This document shows positions 9,181 to 17,739 of a DNA stretch of 52,131 nt, one piece after another. Within the stretch, counting starts at the first letter, position 1. The number at the start of each line of letters is the position of its first letter. The notes under the pieces are model-generated. The model was given only the letters and a program-made list of their open reading frames with translations, made no database searches and was not told the DNA's origin. This DNA comes from Micromonospora sp. KC723 (GTDB lineage Bacteria > Actinomycetota > Actinomycetes > Mycobacteriales > Micromonosporaceae), in assembly GCF_004348595.1 (NCBI RefSeq), contig NZ_SMKD01000027.1:1-52131 (forward strand), in the 5' to 3' direction. A program made the position numbers and the translations under genes.

Positions 9181-9251
9181 TGGCCCGAGCAGCCGGCGGG
9201 ATCGCCGCGCCGGGGTCGACCGGCCCCGTGGGAAGAGGGAAGGACACCTTC

Positions 9252-10265
9252 GTGCCCAGGACCAGCATCACCCGCTCGCGGGTGCGCCGGCCGTTGACCG
9301 TGCTGCTCGCCGTGCTGGCACTGCTGCTCGGCGGCGGTGCCGTACCGGCCACCGCCGAACCCAACGAGGGTGGCACGAAGAAGCTGCGCGACGCACTGGA
9401 GGCCGCCGCCAAGGGCCACCTGGAGGCCAAGGCGAAGCTGGAGAACTCCAAGCGCCGCCAGATCGAGCTGACCAACGAGCTGAAGGCGGTCGAGGTACAG
9501 CTGGTCGGGCTGAACGCCCAGGTCGGCGAGGTGGCCGCGCAGTCGTACCGGCTGGGCCGGCTCACCACGGCCTCGGCGTTGCTCAACAGCGCCACCCCCG
9601 AGGTGTTCCTCCAGCGCGCCGCCGAACTCGACGTGATGGGCCAGCGGGACGCCCGGCGGCTGCGCGAGTACCACACCGCGAAGGAGACCGCGGCGCAGGC
9701 CAAGCTGGCTATCGACGCCGAGGTGCGGGAGCAGCAGAAGCAGGTCGCCGCGCTGGCCAAGCGGAAGCGGGACGCCGAGCAGGCGCTCGCCACGGTCAGC
9801 TCCGGCACCAGCGCGGGCTTCCGCGGCGGTGCCCGTTCGGCCGCCCCGGCCAAGCGCAACTCCGACGGCTCCTGGCCGTCGGAGTCCTGCTCGGTCAACG
9901 ACCCGACCACCGACGGATGCATCACCCCGCGTACCCTGCACGCCCTCCGGCAGGCCCAGGCCGCCGGCTACAAGCGGTACGTCAAGTGCTTCCGCCCCGG
10001 CGGCGACGGTGAACACCCGAAGGGCCGGGCCTGCGACTTCTCCGCCGCCACCAGCACCTTCAAGGACGAGACCGCGACCGGCGGGGACAAGGCGTACGGC
10101 GACAGCCTGGCGAACTACCTGCAGAAGAACGCCGACCGGCTCGGCGTGCTCTACGTGATCTGGTACCGGCAGATCTGGCTGCCCAACACCGGTTGGCGGG
10201 CGTACAGCGGCTCCGGCAGTCCGGCCGCCGACCACACAAACCATGTTCATCTTTCGATGAACTGA
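9252..10265 (+). CDS. Secreted coiled-coil protein with M15-like C-terminal domain
   Basis: 337 residues from GTG 9252, which follows a purine-rich GGGAAGAGGGAAGGA stretch. A signal peptide occupies ~1-36 (basic RSRVRR, then LTVLLAVLALLLGGG, Ala-x-Ala-like end). A long charged coiled coil runs ~42-195 (KLRDALEAAAKGHLEAKAKL onward), as in NlpC/RipA-type wall enzymes. After a Gly/Ser linker, the last ~125 residues hold EHPKGRACDFS and a C-terminal HTNHVHLSMN, matching the His/Asp/His zinc pattern of M15 (VanY-like) peptidases. Four Cys residues could form disulphides. Likely a cell-wall peptidase or wall-binding protein; activity is inferred only. Confidence 0.82.
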   Translation: MPRTSITRSRVRRPLTVLLAVLALLLGGGAVPATAEPNEGGTKKLRDALEAAAKGHLEAKAKLENSKRRQIELTNELKAVEVQLVGLNAQVGEVAAQSYRLGRLTTASALLNSATPEVFLQRAAELDVMGQRDARRLREYHTAKETAAQAKLAIDAEVREQQKQVAALAKRKRDAEQALATVSSGTSAGFRGGARSAAPAKRNSDGSWPSESCSVNDPTTDGCITPRTLHALRQAQAAGYKRYVKCFRPGGDGEHPKGRACDFSAATSTFKDETATGGDKAYGDSLANYLQKNADRLGVLYVIWYRQIWLPNTGWRAYSGSGSPAADHTNHVHLSMN

Positions 10266-10288
10266 GTCGGAGGCCCAGGAACGCTGCG

Positions 10289-10294
10289 TACCAT
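10289..10294 (+). promoter_or_regulatory. Putative -10 box TACCAT
   Basis: TACCAT ends 7 nt before GTG 10302, so transcription would begin at or next to the start codon. No convincing -35 box is seen. Confidence 0.35.
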
Positions 10295-10301
10295 CGCGAC
10301 G

Positions 10302-11852
10302 GTGAGCAGCTCATCCTCCGACGTCATGGTCGATCCGGCGCCCACGCCGGCCGCCTCCCGCGCGCTGCCCAACGGGCTCGCCGCGTTCCTGGTCTTCCTC
10401 TCCAGCGGTGCCGTGCTGGTGCTGGAGACGGTCTCGCTACGTCTGGTCGGCCCGTACGTCGGGGTGACCCTCCAGGTGACCAGTTCGGTGATCGGCATCG
10501 CGCTGGCCGCCATCGCGTACGGGGCCTGGACCGGCGGCTGGCTCGCCGACCGGCGTGACCCGCGTCCGTTGCTCGCCCCGGCGCTGGTGCTGGCCGGCAT
10601 CGCCTCGGCGGTCACCCTGCCGGTGGTCCGGTACGCCGGTGAGGTGTTGCGGGGCGGGGCGGCCAGCGCCATCCTGCTGCTCGTGGCGGCGGCCGTCTTC
10701 GTGCCGGCGGCCCTGCTGTCGGCGGTCACCCCCCTGGTGGTGAAGCTCCAACTCGCCGACCTGCGCCGCACCGGGCAGGTGGTGGGCCGGTTGTCCAGCA
10801 TCGGCACCCTCGGCGGGATCAGCGCCACCCTGGGCACCGGCTTCGTGCTGGTGGCGGCACTGCCCAGCACCGTCATCCTGATCGCGTTGGCGGCGCTGCT
10901 CGGCGTCACCGGCCTCGCCCTCGGCGTCTACCTGCGCCGGCAGGAGGGTGCCGGGCGGGCCGGTCCGGGCCGGGTGAAGGCCGCCCTGGCGGTGCTCGGG
11001 CTGGTCGGCGCCGGGCTCGGCGCGGTCGCGCCGAACCCGTGCGACGTGGAGACCGCCTACCACTGCGCCCGGGTGGCGGTGGACCCCTCGCGCGCCTCCG
11101 GCCGGGTGCTGTATCTCAACTCGGCCCAGCACTCGTACGTGGACCTGGCCGACCCCACCCACCTGGAGTACGCGTACACGCAGTGGATCGGCGCGGCGGC
11201 GGACGTGGCGGCGCCGGAGGGCCGGCGGCTGGACGCGCTGCACCTGGGCGGGGGCGGGTTCACCATGCCCCGCTACCTGAGCGCCACCCGGCCCGGCAGC
11301 CACAACCTGGTGTTCGAGATCGACGGTGGGCTGGTCGATCTGGACCGGCGTGAGCTGGGCGTACGTCCGGGGCCGGAGCTGCGGGCGGTGGTCGGTGACG
11401 CCCGGATGCTGGTCGCCGCCGAGCCAACCGACAGTCGGGACTTCGTCGTCGGGGACGCCTTCGGACACCTGGTGGTGCCCTGGCACCTGGCCACCCGGGA
11501 GATGGCGGCCGAGGTACGGCGGGTGCTCCGGCCCGGCGGGTTGTACGTGCAGAACGTCATCGACTATCCGCCGGGGCGGTTCATCCGCAGCGAGGTGGCC
11601 ACCGTGGCGGCCGAGTTCCGGCACGTCGCGCTGGTCGCGCCGGCCGACGCGCTCGCCGGCGCGGTGGGGTCGAACTTCCTCATCGTCGCCTCGGACGCGC
11701 CGCTGCCGTCGGACGCGCTCGGTCAGCGCCTCGGCGACCTGGACTCGGTTCCGGACCTGCTCTCCGGCGGCGCGCTGGCCGCGTTCGTCGATGACGCCCT
11801 GGTGCTCACGGATGACTACGCTCCGGTGGACCAGTTGCTCGCGACCGCCTGA
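10302..11852 (+). CDS. Membrane-fused spermidine synthase-like protein
   Basis: 516 residues. The N-terminal ~215 residues contain about six to seven hydrophobic helices (FLVFLSSGAVLVLETV, IGIALAAIAYGAWTGGWLAD, AILLLVAAAVFVPAALLSAV and others). The C-terminal part (~250-510) is a spermidine synthase-type Rossmann domain with ALHLGGGGFTMPRYL (motif I), VFEIDGGLVDL (ribose-binding acid) and VVGDARML. This is the known fused MFS/spermidine synthase family of actinobacteria, whose product is mostly unproven. Start GTG 10302 or ATG 10326 are both possible. Polyamine synthesis is not certain because the aminopropyl-transfer residues cannot be checked by eye. Confidence 0.87.
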   Translation: MSSSSSDVMVDPAPTPAASRALPNGLAAFLVFLSSGAVLVLETVSLRLVGPYVGVTLQVTSSVIGIALAAIAYGAWTGGWLADRRDPRPLLAPALVLAGIASAVTLPVVRYAGEVLRGGAASAILLLVAAAVFVPAALLSAVTPLVVKLQLADLRRTGQVVGRLSSIGTLGGISATLGTGFVLVAALPSTVILIALAALLGVTGLALGVYLRRQEGAGRAGPGRVKAALAVLGLVGAGLGAVAPNPCDVETAYHCARVAVDPSRASGRVLYLNSAQHSYVDLADPTHLEYAYTQWIGAAADVAAPEGRRLDALHLGGGGFTMPRYLSATRPGSHNLVFEIDGGLVDLDRRELGVRPGPELRAVVGDARMLVAAEPTDSRDFVVGDAFGHLVVPWHLATREMAAEVRRVLRPGGLYVQNVIDYPPGRFIRSEVATVAAEFRHVALVAPADALAGAVGSNFLIVASDAPLPSDALGQRLGDLDSVPDLLSGGALAAFVDDALVLTDDYAPVDQLLATA

Positions 11853-11868
11853 TCAGGTGATTACCTGA
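11853..11868. promoter_or_regulatory. 16-bp palindrome upstream of the kinase gene
   Basis: TCAGGTGATTACCTGA starts just after the spermidine-synthase-like stop codon: arms TCAGGT and ACCTGA around GATT. GATTACC recurs at 11877-11883. It may be an operator for the kinase gene at 11923 or a weak terminator. Confidence 0.35.
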
Positions 11869-11922
11869 CCGATTCCGATTACCCAGGTGTAGCGGGGCGG
11901 GGCGGGGGCAACACGACCGACC

Positions 11923-13593
11923 ATGGGTGGAGCGAACCGGGACGGCGCGCAGTTGCTGGGTGAGCGGTACCGGCTGATCGAGCAGCTCGGCGCGGGCGGC
12001 ATGTCCGTGGTGTGGCGCGGCTACGACGAGGTGCTCGGCCGCCAGGTGGCGGTGAAGGTGCTGGCGTCGCGGCTGGCCAGCGACCGGGGGTTCCGGCACC
12101 GGATCCGGGCGGAGGCGCAGGCCGCCGCGCGGCTCTGCCACCCCAACATCACCAACGTGTACGACTACGGCGAGTCCGAGCAGGTCGGGCTTACCGTGCC
12201 GTACGTCGTGATGGAGTTGGTCGACGGCGGCCCGCTGACCGGCCGGCTCGGGCGGAACGGCCGGTTGCCCTGGCGGGAGGCGGTCGCGATCGGAGCTGAG
12301 GTCAGTTCGGCGTTGGCCACCGCGCACGCCCGGGGGGTGGTGCACCGGGACGTCACGCCCGGCAACGTCATGCTCACCCCGACCGGCGTGAAGGTCGTGG
12401 ACTTCGGTATCTCGGCGCTGGTTGGTGAGAGCGAGCAGGACCCGGACGGGGCGCTGCTCGGCACGCCGGCCTACCTGGCGCCGGAGCGGTTGGACAAGGG
12501 CCAGGTCTCCCCGGCCACCGACGTGTACGCCGTGGGGCTGCTGCTCTACCGGATGCTCACCGGTCGGCTGCCCTGGCAGGCCAGCACCACCACCCAGATG
12601 CTCCGCGCGCACATGTACCACGATCCGGAGCCGATGCCCGAGGTGACCGGCCTCCCGGACGAGGTGGCGGAGCTGGTGCGGCGCTGCCTGGCCAAGCGGC
12701 CCGAGGACCGGCCGGCGACCGCAGAGGTGGCTCGTACGCTGGCCGAGGCGGCCGGCATGGTCGCGGCAGTGCCGGTTTCCCCGGCGCCCGGGGTGGGCGG
12801 GAATCCGGCCCTGCTGGCCGCCGCCGGCACCACGATCCTGCCGTGGTCGGCCGACACCGACGCGCTGTCGTCTCCCGGTCGTACCCGCACCCGGCGGGCG
12901 GGGGCCCGGCGGCGCGGGGTCGAGGCCGGGGTGGCCGCGGCCGGGCTGGTCGCGGTGACCGCAGCGATGTGGGCAGTCACGTCGAAGAGCCCGGCCAGCG
13001 GAGGAGCGGAGGAACCCACCGCGGCCCGGATGGAGCTGGCCCAGCAGCGGGGCTGCGGCGTGTCGTACGCGTTGCGCGAGGACTCCGGCAAGGACTTCAC
13101 GGCCGAGGTGACGTTGACCAACACCGGCACGGAGGAGTTGCGGGACTGGCGCGTGCGTTTCGTCTTCCCCGGCGGGCAGACGGTGACGAGGGCCAGCCCG
13201 GCAGTGGCCCGGCAGCAGGGGCGCACGGTCGTGGTGCAGCCCGCGCCGGGGCGTCCCGCGCTCGCGCCCGGCGCGTCGGAGAAGGTCGCGTTGAACGGGC
13301 GGTACACCGGGGCCAACCCGCTGCCGGTGCAGTTCCACGTGGGTGAGACGGCCTGCGCCGTCCAGGTGTCCGGGGTGGCCGGTTCGGCGCCGCCTCCCGT
13401 CCCGGCGACAGCGCCGGCCAAGGCCCCGGCGACATCGACCGCGAAGAAGGCGTCCGCCGGGGGCGGCGCCACCGCGACCTCCCAGAAGGGCTCCGGCGGT
13501 GGTGCCAAGGCCAAGTCGGGGAAGGGCTCGGGGGCGAAGAAGGCCGAGCGGCCCCGGGGTGGCGACGAGGACGACGACGAGGACGACGACTGA
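11923..13593 (+). CDS. Receptor-like Ser/Thr protein kinase with extracellular CBM2 domain
   Basis: 556 residues. The kinase domain spans ~14-275: glycine loop GAGGMSVVW (24-31), VAVK Lys45, HRD 141-143, Asn148, DFG 160-162 and TPAYLAPE 181-188. The usual HRDxK lysine is Thr145 (HRDVTPGN). A linker leads to a TM helix at ~333-352. Outside the membrane, ~378-484 is a CBM2-type cellulose-binding fold with Cys378/Cys478 at its ends and the DWRVRFVFPGGQTV strand. A Lys/Ser/Gly linker and a strongly acidic tail (EDDDEDDD) end it. It probably senses or binds a polysaccharide and signals inward; the ligand is inferred. No clear ribosome site precedes ATG 11923. Confidence 0.9.
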   Translation: MGGANRDGAQLLGERYRLIEQLGAGGMSVVWRGYDEVLGRQVAVKVLASRLASDRGFRHRIRAEAQAAARLCHPNITNVYDYGESEQVGLTVPYVVMELVDGGPLTGRLGRNGRLPWREAVAIGAEVSSALATAHARGVVHRDVTPGNVMLTPTGVKVVDFGISALVGESEQDPDGALLGTPAYLAPERLDKGQVSPATDVYAVGLLLYRMLTGRLPWQASTTTQMLRAHMYHDPEPMPEVTGLPDEVAELVRRCLAKRPEDRPATAEVARTLAEAAGMVAAVPVSPAPGVGGNPALLAAAGTTILPWSADTDALSSPGRTRTRRAGARRRGVEAGVAAAGLVAVTAAMWAVTSKSPASGGAEEPTAARMELAQQRGCGVSYALREDSGKDFTAEVTLTNTGTEELRDWRVRFVFPGGQTVTRASPAVARQQGRTVVVQPAPGRPALAPGASEKVALNGRYTGANPLPVQFHVGETACAVQVSGVAGSAPPPVPATAPAKAPATSTAKKASAGGGATATSQKGSGGGAKAKSGKGSGAKKAERPRGGDEDDDEDDD

Positions 13594-13615
13594 TCGCCGG
13601 CGGGGTCGCTGACCC

Positions 13616-14269
13616 TCAGCCGGGGGCGGCGAACCGTTGCACCTGCTCGATGGTGCCCTCCACGATCAGCACGCTCTCCGGTTGCAGCACCATGTCCGGT
13701 CCGGCGTAGCGGAAGCGTTCCCCGGGGAGCTTCGCGCCGACCACCATCACCCCGTACCGTTCGGTCGGGGTCAGCTCGCGCAACCGCCGGCCGACGAGGC
13801 TCTGCGGCACCGGCACCTTGGCGATGGCGAGGTCGTCACCGAACTCGATGAAGTCGAGCATCCGGCTGACGATCAGGTGCGCCACCCGCTCGCCGGTCTC
13901 CGCCTCGGGGAAGATCACGTGGTGGGCGCCCACCGAGGCGAGGATCTTGGCATGTTTCGCCGAGGTGGCCCGGGCCCAGATCTGCGGCACGCCCAGCTCG
14001 GTCAAGGCCAGCACACTGAGCACGCTGGCCTCCACCGACGCCCCGATCGCCACCACCACCCGGCGGAACTCCGCCACGCCGAGCTGCCGCAGCGCGGCCT
14101 CCTCGGTGCCGTCCGCCTGGACCACCCGGTCGAGCTGCTCCGACCAGCGCTGTACCAGGTCCGGACTGCGGTCGATGGCGAGCACCTCGTGACCGAGCTG
14201 GGTGAGGGACCCGGCCAGGTGGCAGCCGAACCGCCCCAGGCCGACGACCACGACGCCGCTGTCGTCCAT
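13616..14269 (-). CDS. trkA: TrkA/KtrA-type potassium channel regulatory subunit
   Basis: 217 residues. An N-terminal RCK/TrkA-N Rossmann domain has GLGRFG (10-15), AIDRS at the end of strand 2 and ADGTEEAALRQLG, typical of NAD(H)- or nucleotide-binding K+ regulators. A TrkA-C domain follows from ~135 (IAKVPVPQSLVGRRLREL). It gates the TrkH pore encoded just upstream. ATG 14269 lies 4 nt past the trkH stop; a TTG at 14284 overlapping trkH is the alternative. The pair forms one transcript on the minus strand. Confidence 0.9.
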   Translation of the reverse strand: MDDSGVVVVGLGRFGCHLAGSLTQLGHEVLAIDRSPDLVQRWSEQLDRVVQADGTEEAALRQLGVAEFRRVVVAIGASVEASVLSVLALTELGVPQIWARATSAKHAKILASVGAHHVIFPEAETGERVAHLIVSRMLDFIEFGDDLAIAKVPVPQSLVGRRLRELTPTERYGVMVVGAKLPGERFRYAGPDMVLQPESVLIVEGTIEQVQRFAAPG

Positions 14270-14273
14270 GTTC

Positions 14274-15608
14274 CTAGCCGACAATGGGTTGCTCCTCCGG
14301 GTAGCGGTACAGGCGGTGCCGGGTGTTCAACGCGATGGCCGAGCCGAGGGTGAGCGGCCCGACCCGACCGATGTACATGAGCAGGGTCAACAGCAACTGG
14401 CCGGATGTGCCGTACTCGGCGGGACTGCCCACGGAGAGGCCCGTGGTGGTGAAGGCGGAGGTCACCTCGAACAGCGCGCGGTAGTAGGCCACCCCTTCGG
14501 TCATCAGGATCAGTCCCACCGTGCCCGCGGCCACCAGGGCGACGCTGAGCAGCGCCACGGTGAGCGCCTGCCGCTGGCTGGCGGTGGCGATCCGGCTGCG
14601 ACCCACGGTGACGTCCGGTTCGCCACGCAGCTCCGCCCAGATGACGAAGGCGAGCAGGAAGAAGGTGGAGACCTTGATGCCGCCGGCGGTGCTGGCGCTG
14701 CCGCCGCCGATGAACATCAGCGCGATGAGCAACGGGTAGGTTTCCTCGTCGAGCCGATTGATGTCGAGGCTGTTGAAGCCGCCGGTCCGGACGACCGCGT
14801 CCTGGGTGAGGGCGGACAGCAGCTTGCCGCGCCAGTCGTACGGGCCGAGGGTGTTCGGGTTGGCCCATTCGGCGGCGAGCAGGCCGACGAGGCCGATCAG
14901 CAGCAGGGTGAGGCTGCCCCAGACGGTCAGCTTGGTGGAGACCGCCCAGGACACGGGCCGGCGCCAGGCCCGGGCCACCTCGAACAACGCCGGGAACCCG
15001 AGACCGCCGACGATGGTGCCGGCCACGAGGGGCAGGCAGATCCACGGATCCCGGGCGAAGCCCACCAGGCTGTCGGACCAGAGGGAGAAGCCGCCGTTGT
15101 TGAAGCCCTGGACGGCGTGGAAGAGCCCGTACCAGAGGGCCCGTCCGGCCGGATAGTCGTAGGTCAACCAGAGCCGGAAGGCGAGGAGCGCGGTGATCAC
15201 CGCCTCGCTGACCAGGGCGAGTCCCGCGATGCGCAGCAGTAGTCCCCGTACGTCTCCGATGCCGTACTCGGCGGTCTCGGCCTGTACGAGCAGCCGGTTG
15301 CGCAGTCCGAGCTGCCGGGCGACCACCAGGATGACAAGCGTGGCGCCGGTCAGGATGCCGAGGCCGCCGACCTGGGTGAGCACCGTGATCATGACGAGGC
15401 CGAAGCCGTTCCAGTACGTCGGGGTGTCCACCACGGGCATGCCGGTGACCGAGATGGCGGAGGTGGCGGTGAACAGCGCGGTGGTGAACGGGGTGAACCG
15501 GTGCGCGCCGGTGGCCCAGGGCAGCATCAGCAGGCCGGTGCCGAGGGCGATCGCCGCCAGGAAGCCGAGCGGCACCAGCCGCACGGGATGACGGAGGAAG
15601 CGACGCAC
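14274..15608 (-). CDS. trkH: TrkH/KtrB-type potassium uptake membrane subunit
   Basis: 444 residues with about eight to ten membrane helices in four M1-P-M2 units. Selectivity-filter-like loops are visible: TSAISVTGM, NGGFSLWS, RTGGFNSLD and TTTGLSVG, each with the conserved glycine. The length matches KtrB (about 450) rather than the longer TrkH/TrkG. It imports K+ with the TrkA subunit downstream. Start GTG 15608 fits the basic N-terminus (RRFLRHPVRLVPLG); no ribosome site is seen. It is divergent from the GDPD gene across 142 bp. Confidence 0.92.
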   Translation of the reverse strand: MRRFLRHPVRLVPLGFLAAIALGTGLLMLPWATGAHRFTPFTTALFTATSAISVTGMPVVDTPTYWNGFGLVMITVLTQVGGLGILTGATLVILVVARQLGLRNRLLVQAETAEYGIGDVRGLLLRIAGLALVSEAVITALLAFRLWLTYDYPAGRALWYGLFHAVQGFNNGGFSLWSDSLVGFARDPWICLPLVAGTIVGGLGFPALFEVARAWRRPVSWAVSTKLTVWGSLTLLLIGLVGLLAAEWANPNTLGPYDWRGKLLSALTQDAVVRTGGFNSLDINRLDEETYPLLIALMFIGGGSASTAGGIKVSTFFLLAFVIWAELRGEPDVTVGRSRIATASQRQALTVALLSVALVAAGTVGLILMTEGVAYYRALFEVTSAFTTTGLSVGSPAEYGTSGQLLLTLLMYIGRVGPLTLGSAIALNTRHRLYRYPEEQPIVG

Positions 15609-15750
15609 CAGACAATCTTCCGTTCTCGGGCATCGCCGGGTCGATGAACCGGGTATCCCGCAGGGTTCACCCGCTGGTCAGACGTGGACCAACTCGCGGT
15701 CAGCCGCAGCCGGTCTGCTGGGCGTCACTCATCGACGACAGGAGACGGCG

Positions 15751-16872
15751 TTGCGACGTACCCTTTCCGCTCTCGGCCTGGCCGGCACGCTGCTGGCGGT
15801 GGCCGTGGCCGTGCCCGGCGCGGCGTCCGCCCGTGAGGACGACGCGGAGCGCGCGGACCGGGCCGAGCACCGGCCCATCGTGATCGCCCACCGCGGTGCC
15901 AGCGGCTACCGCCCGGAGCACACCCTGGAGGCGTACCGGCTGGCGATCCGGATGGGCGCCGACTACATCGAGCCGGATCTGGTCTCGACGAAGGACGGCG
16001 TGCTGGTCGCCCGGCACGAGAACGAGATCTCGGGTACGACCGACGTGGCGGTCCGGCCGGAGTTCGCCGCCCGCCGGGCGACGAAGACCATCGACGGGGT
16101 GGCCGTCACCGGATGGTTCACCGAGGACTTCACCCTGGCCGAGCTGAAGACGCTGCGGGCCAAGGAGCGGCTGCCCCAGGTGCGGGTGGCGAACACCGCC
16201 TTCGACGGGCGGTTCGAGGTGCCGACCTTCCAGGAGGTCATCGACCTGGCCCGGGCGGAGAGCCGCCAGCGGGGCCGGACCGTCGGCGTCTACCCGGAGA
16301 CCAAGCACCCCAGCTACTTCGCCTCGATCGGGCTGCCTCTGGAGGAGCCGCTGGTGGCGGTGCTGCGCAAGAACAGGATGGCGCACCGGAACGCGCCCGT
16401 CTTCGTGCAGTCCTTCGAGACGGCGAACCTGCGCAGGCTGAACCGGATGGTGGACGTGCCGCTGGTGCAGCTCCTCGACGCGACCGGCCGCCCGTACGAC
16501 TTCACCGTCGCCGGCGACCCGCGCAGCTACGCCGACCTGGCCGCGCCCGCCGGGCTGCGGTGGATCGCCCGGTACGCCGACGGCGTCGGCCTGAACAAGA
16601 ACCTGATCGTTCCCCGGGACGCCACCGGCAAGCTCCGCGCGCCGACCACCGTGGTCCGCGACGCCCACCGCGAGAAGCTGGTCGTGCACGCCTGGACGTT
16701 CCGCGCCGAGAACCAGTTCCTGCCCGCCGACTTCCGCGTCGGCGCCGACCCCAACGCCCGCGGCGACGTCACCGCCGAGTACGAACTCTTCTACGGCCTG
16801 GGCCTGGACGGTGTCTTCGCCGACCACCCCGACACCGCCGTGGCGGCCCGCGCCGGCCTGCCGGCCCGCTGA
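15751..16872 (+). CDS. Secreted glycerophosphodiester phosphodiesterase
   Basis: 373 residues from TTG 15751, which has a clear AGGAG site. Signal peptide ~1-27 (RRTLSALGLAGTLLAVAVAVPGAASA). The GDPD barrel begins IVIAHRGASGYRPEHTLEAY with His47/Arg48, metal acids Glu74 and Asp76 in ADYIEPDLV, and catalytic His89 in ARHENEISGTTDV. This is the GlpQ-type family that hydrolyses glycerophosphodiesters to glycerol-3-phosphate and an alcohol, outside the cell. VYPETKHPSYF and the C-terminal VFADHPDTAV are also family marks. A long hairpin follows the stop. Confidence 0.94.
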   Translation: MRRTLSALGLAGTLLAVAVAVPGAASAREDDAERADRAEHRPIVIAHRGASGYRPEHTLEAYRLAIRMGADYIEPDLVSTKDGVLVARHENEISGTTDVAVRPEFAARRATKTIDGVAVTGWFTEDFTLAELKTLRAKERLPQVRVANTAFDGRFEVPTFQEVIDLARAESRQRGRTVGVYPETKHPSYFASIGLPLEEPLVAVLRKNRMAHRNAPVFVQSFETANLRRLNRMVDVPLVQLLDATGRPYDFTVAGDPRSYADLAAPAGLRWIARYADGVGLNKNLIVPRDATGKLRAPTTVVRDAHREKLVVHAWTFRAENQFLPADFRVGADPNARGDVTAEYELFYGLGLDGVFADHPDTAVAARAGLPAR

Positions 16873-16891
16873 CGGTCACCCTTCTCCACGG

Positions 16892-16930
16892 GTACGCGGG
16901 GCGCCCGCTCGATCCGGCCGCCCCGCGTAC
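16892..16930. terminator. Bidirectional hairpin between convergent genes
   Basis: GTACGCGGGGCG (16892-16903) and CGCCCCGCGTAC (16919-16930) form a perfect 12-bp stem with a 15-nt loop, between the GDPD stop and the end of the small secreted gene on the other strand. Confidence 0.75.
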
Positions 16931-16965
16931 GTCGACTTCCAGTCTCACTCCTTACCAAGCACGGC

Positions 16966-17217
16966 CTAGTAGGTGAAGGTCCAGAGGAAGTAGAAGCCGC
17001 CGGAGGGGCCGGAGGGGCGGTACTCGCAGTAGAACCAGTTCCACCGGCCGGTTTGCACCCCCTCGCTGCCGTAGCTCTGGCAGAACTGGTAGTCGTAGTA
17101 GACCCCGCGAAGCGTGCCGCCTTGCGGGTCAGCGGCCGCCGGGGTGCTCGCCCCGACCAGTCCGCCCAGTGCGAGAGTCGTCGCCGCCACCGCCGTCGCC
17201 AACCTTCGTCCGCGCAT
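16966..17217 (-). CDS. Small secreted aromatic-rich protein
   Basis: 83 residues. ATG 17217 follows a strong AGGAGGAGG site. A clear signal peptide (MRGRRLATAVAATTLALGG, Ala-x-Ala near 30-33) leaves a mature peptide of about 50 residues. It is unusually rich in Tyr, Trp and Phe (VYYDYQFCQSYG, WNWFYCEYR) with two Cys that may form one disulphide. No family recognised; aromatic content suggests binding to a surface or polymer, which is a guess. It is convergent with the GDPD gene and divergent from the HTH/Clp-N pair. Confidence 0.75.
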   Translation of the reverse strand: MRGRRLATAVAATTLALGGLVGASTPAAADPQGGTLRGVYYDYQFCQSYGSEGVQTGRWNWFYCEYRPSGPSGGFYFLWTFTY

Positions 17218-17446
17218 GAAGCCTCCTCCTGTCGTCGTCCACAGCGCACGGCGACTCCCCGTCGAGTCGGAGCACAGGACATCGAGTTGCTTCAATCAGG
17301 CTTCCATGGGCGTGCCTGCTCCGACTTCCGACAACGGGCGATGCTGGAGCGATGATCCGCCAGTGGGGCCTCCGTCGAACGGGCACCTGCCGCGGATCCA
17401 CCGTCTCCGCCGAGGACGCGCAGAGCGCCGCGTCGCAACCACGGTA

Positions 17447-17495
17447 GTCATCAACTTGGGTTGACGACCGAGCGTTATCAACCTAAGTTGATGAC
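17447..17495 (+). promoter_or_regulatory. Twin 22-bp palindromic operators holding a promoter for a leaderless mRNA
   Basis: Two palindromes share arms GTYATCAAC and GTTGAYGAC with a 4-bp centre: 17447-17468 and 17474-17495, centres 27 bp apart. TTGACG (17461-17466) lies in the right arm of the first and TAAGTT (17484-17489) in the second, spaced by exactly 17 bp, a good -35/-10 pair. ATG 17496 starts 7 nt after the -10 with no ribosome site. Binding of a dimer at either site would block the promoter; autoregulation by the HTH protein is inferred. Confidence 0.72.
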
Positions 17496-17714
17496 ATGCC
17501 GCCGCTTCCCGATCTTCCGACCCCCGACCAGCCCGCCGCCGCGCTCGCCGCCGTCGTCGCGCTGCGTCGACTGGCCGGCCAGCTCGAACTGGCAGCCGTG
17601 AAGGAAGCGATCCGACAGGGTTGGACGTGGGCGGAGGTAGGCCAAGCCCTCGGCGTCAGCGCGCAGGCGGCACACAAGAAGTTCGCACCCATGACCCGGG
17701 AACGCCGGTCATAG
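17496..17714 (+). CDS. Small helix-turn-helix protein
   Basis: 72 residues. The second half is a helix-turn-helix: IRQGWTWAEVGQALGVSAQAAHKKF, of the kind found in short actinomycete regulators encoded beside a Clp-N-domain protein. The first half is an Ala/Leu-rich helix (ALAAVVALRRLAGQLELAAV) that could dimerise. ATG 17496 has no Shine-Dalgarno and abuts a palindrome, so it is likely a leaderless, self-regulated gene. The next gene starts 25 nt downstream and is probably co-transcribed. Confidence 0.8.
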   Translation: MPPLPDLPTPDQPAAALAAVVALRRLAGQLELAAVKEAIRQGWTWAEVGQALGVSAQAAHKKFAPMTRERRS

Positions 17715-17739
17715 CCCCGTCCACAGGAGGAGGTTCCCG

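Noticed and set aside
8983..9251. c-di-AMP (ydaO) type riboswitch before the wall-protein gene
   Set aside because: The gene type fits, but I could not find the conserved ydaO core in the leader; only a short hairpin is visible.
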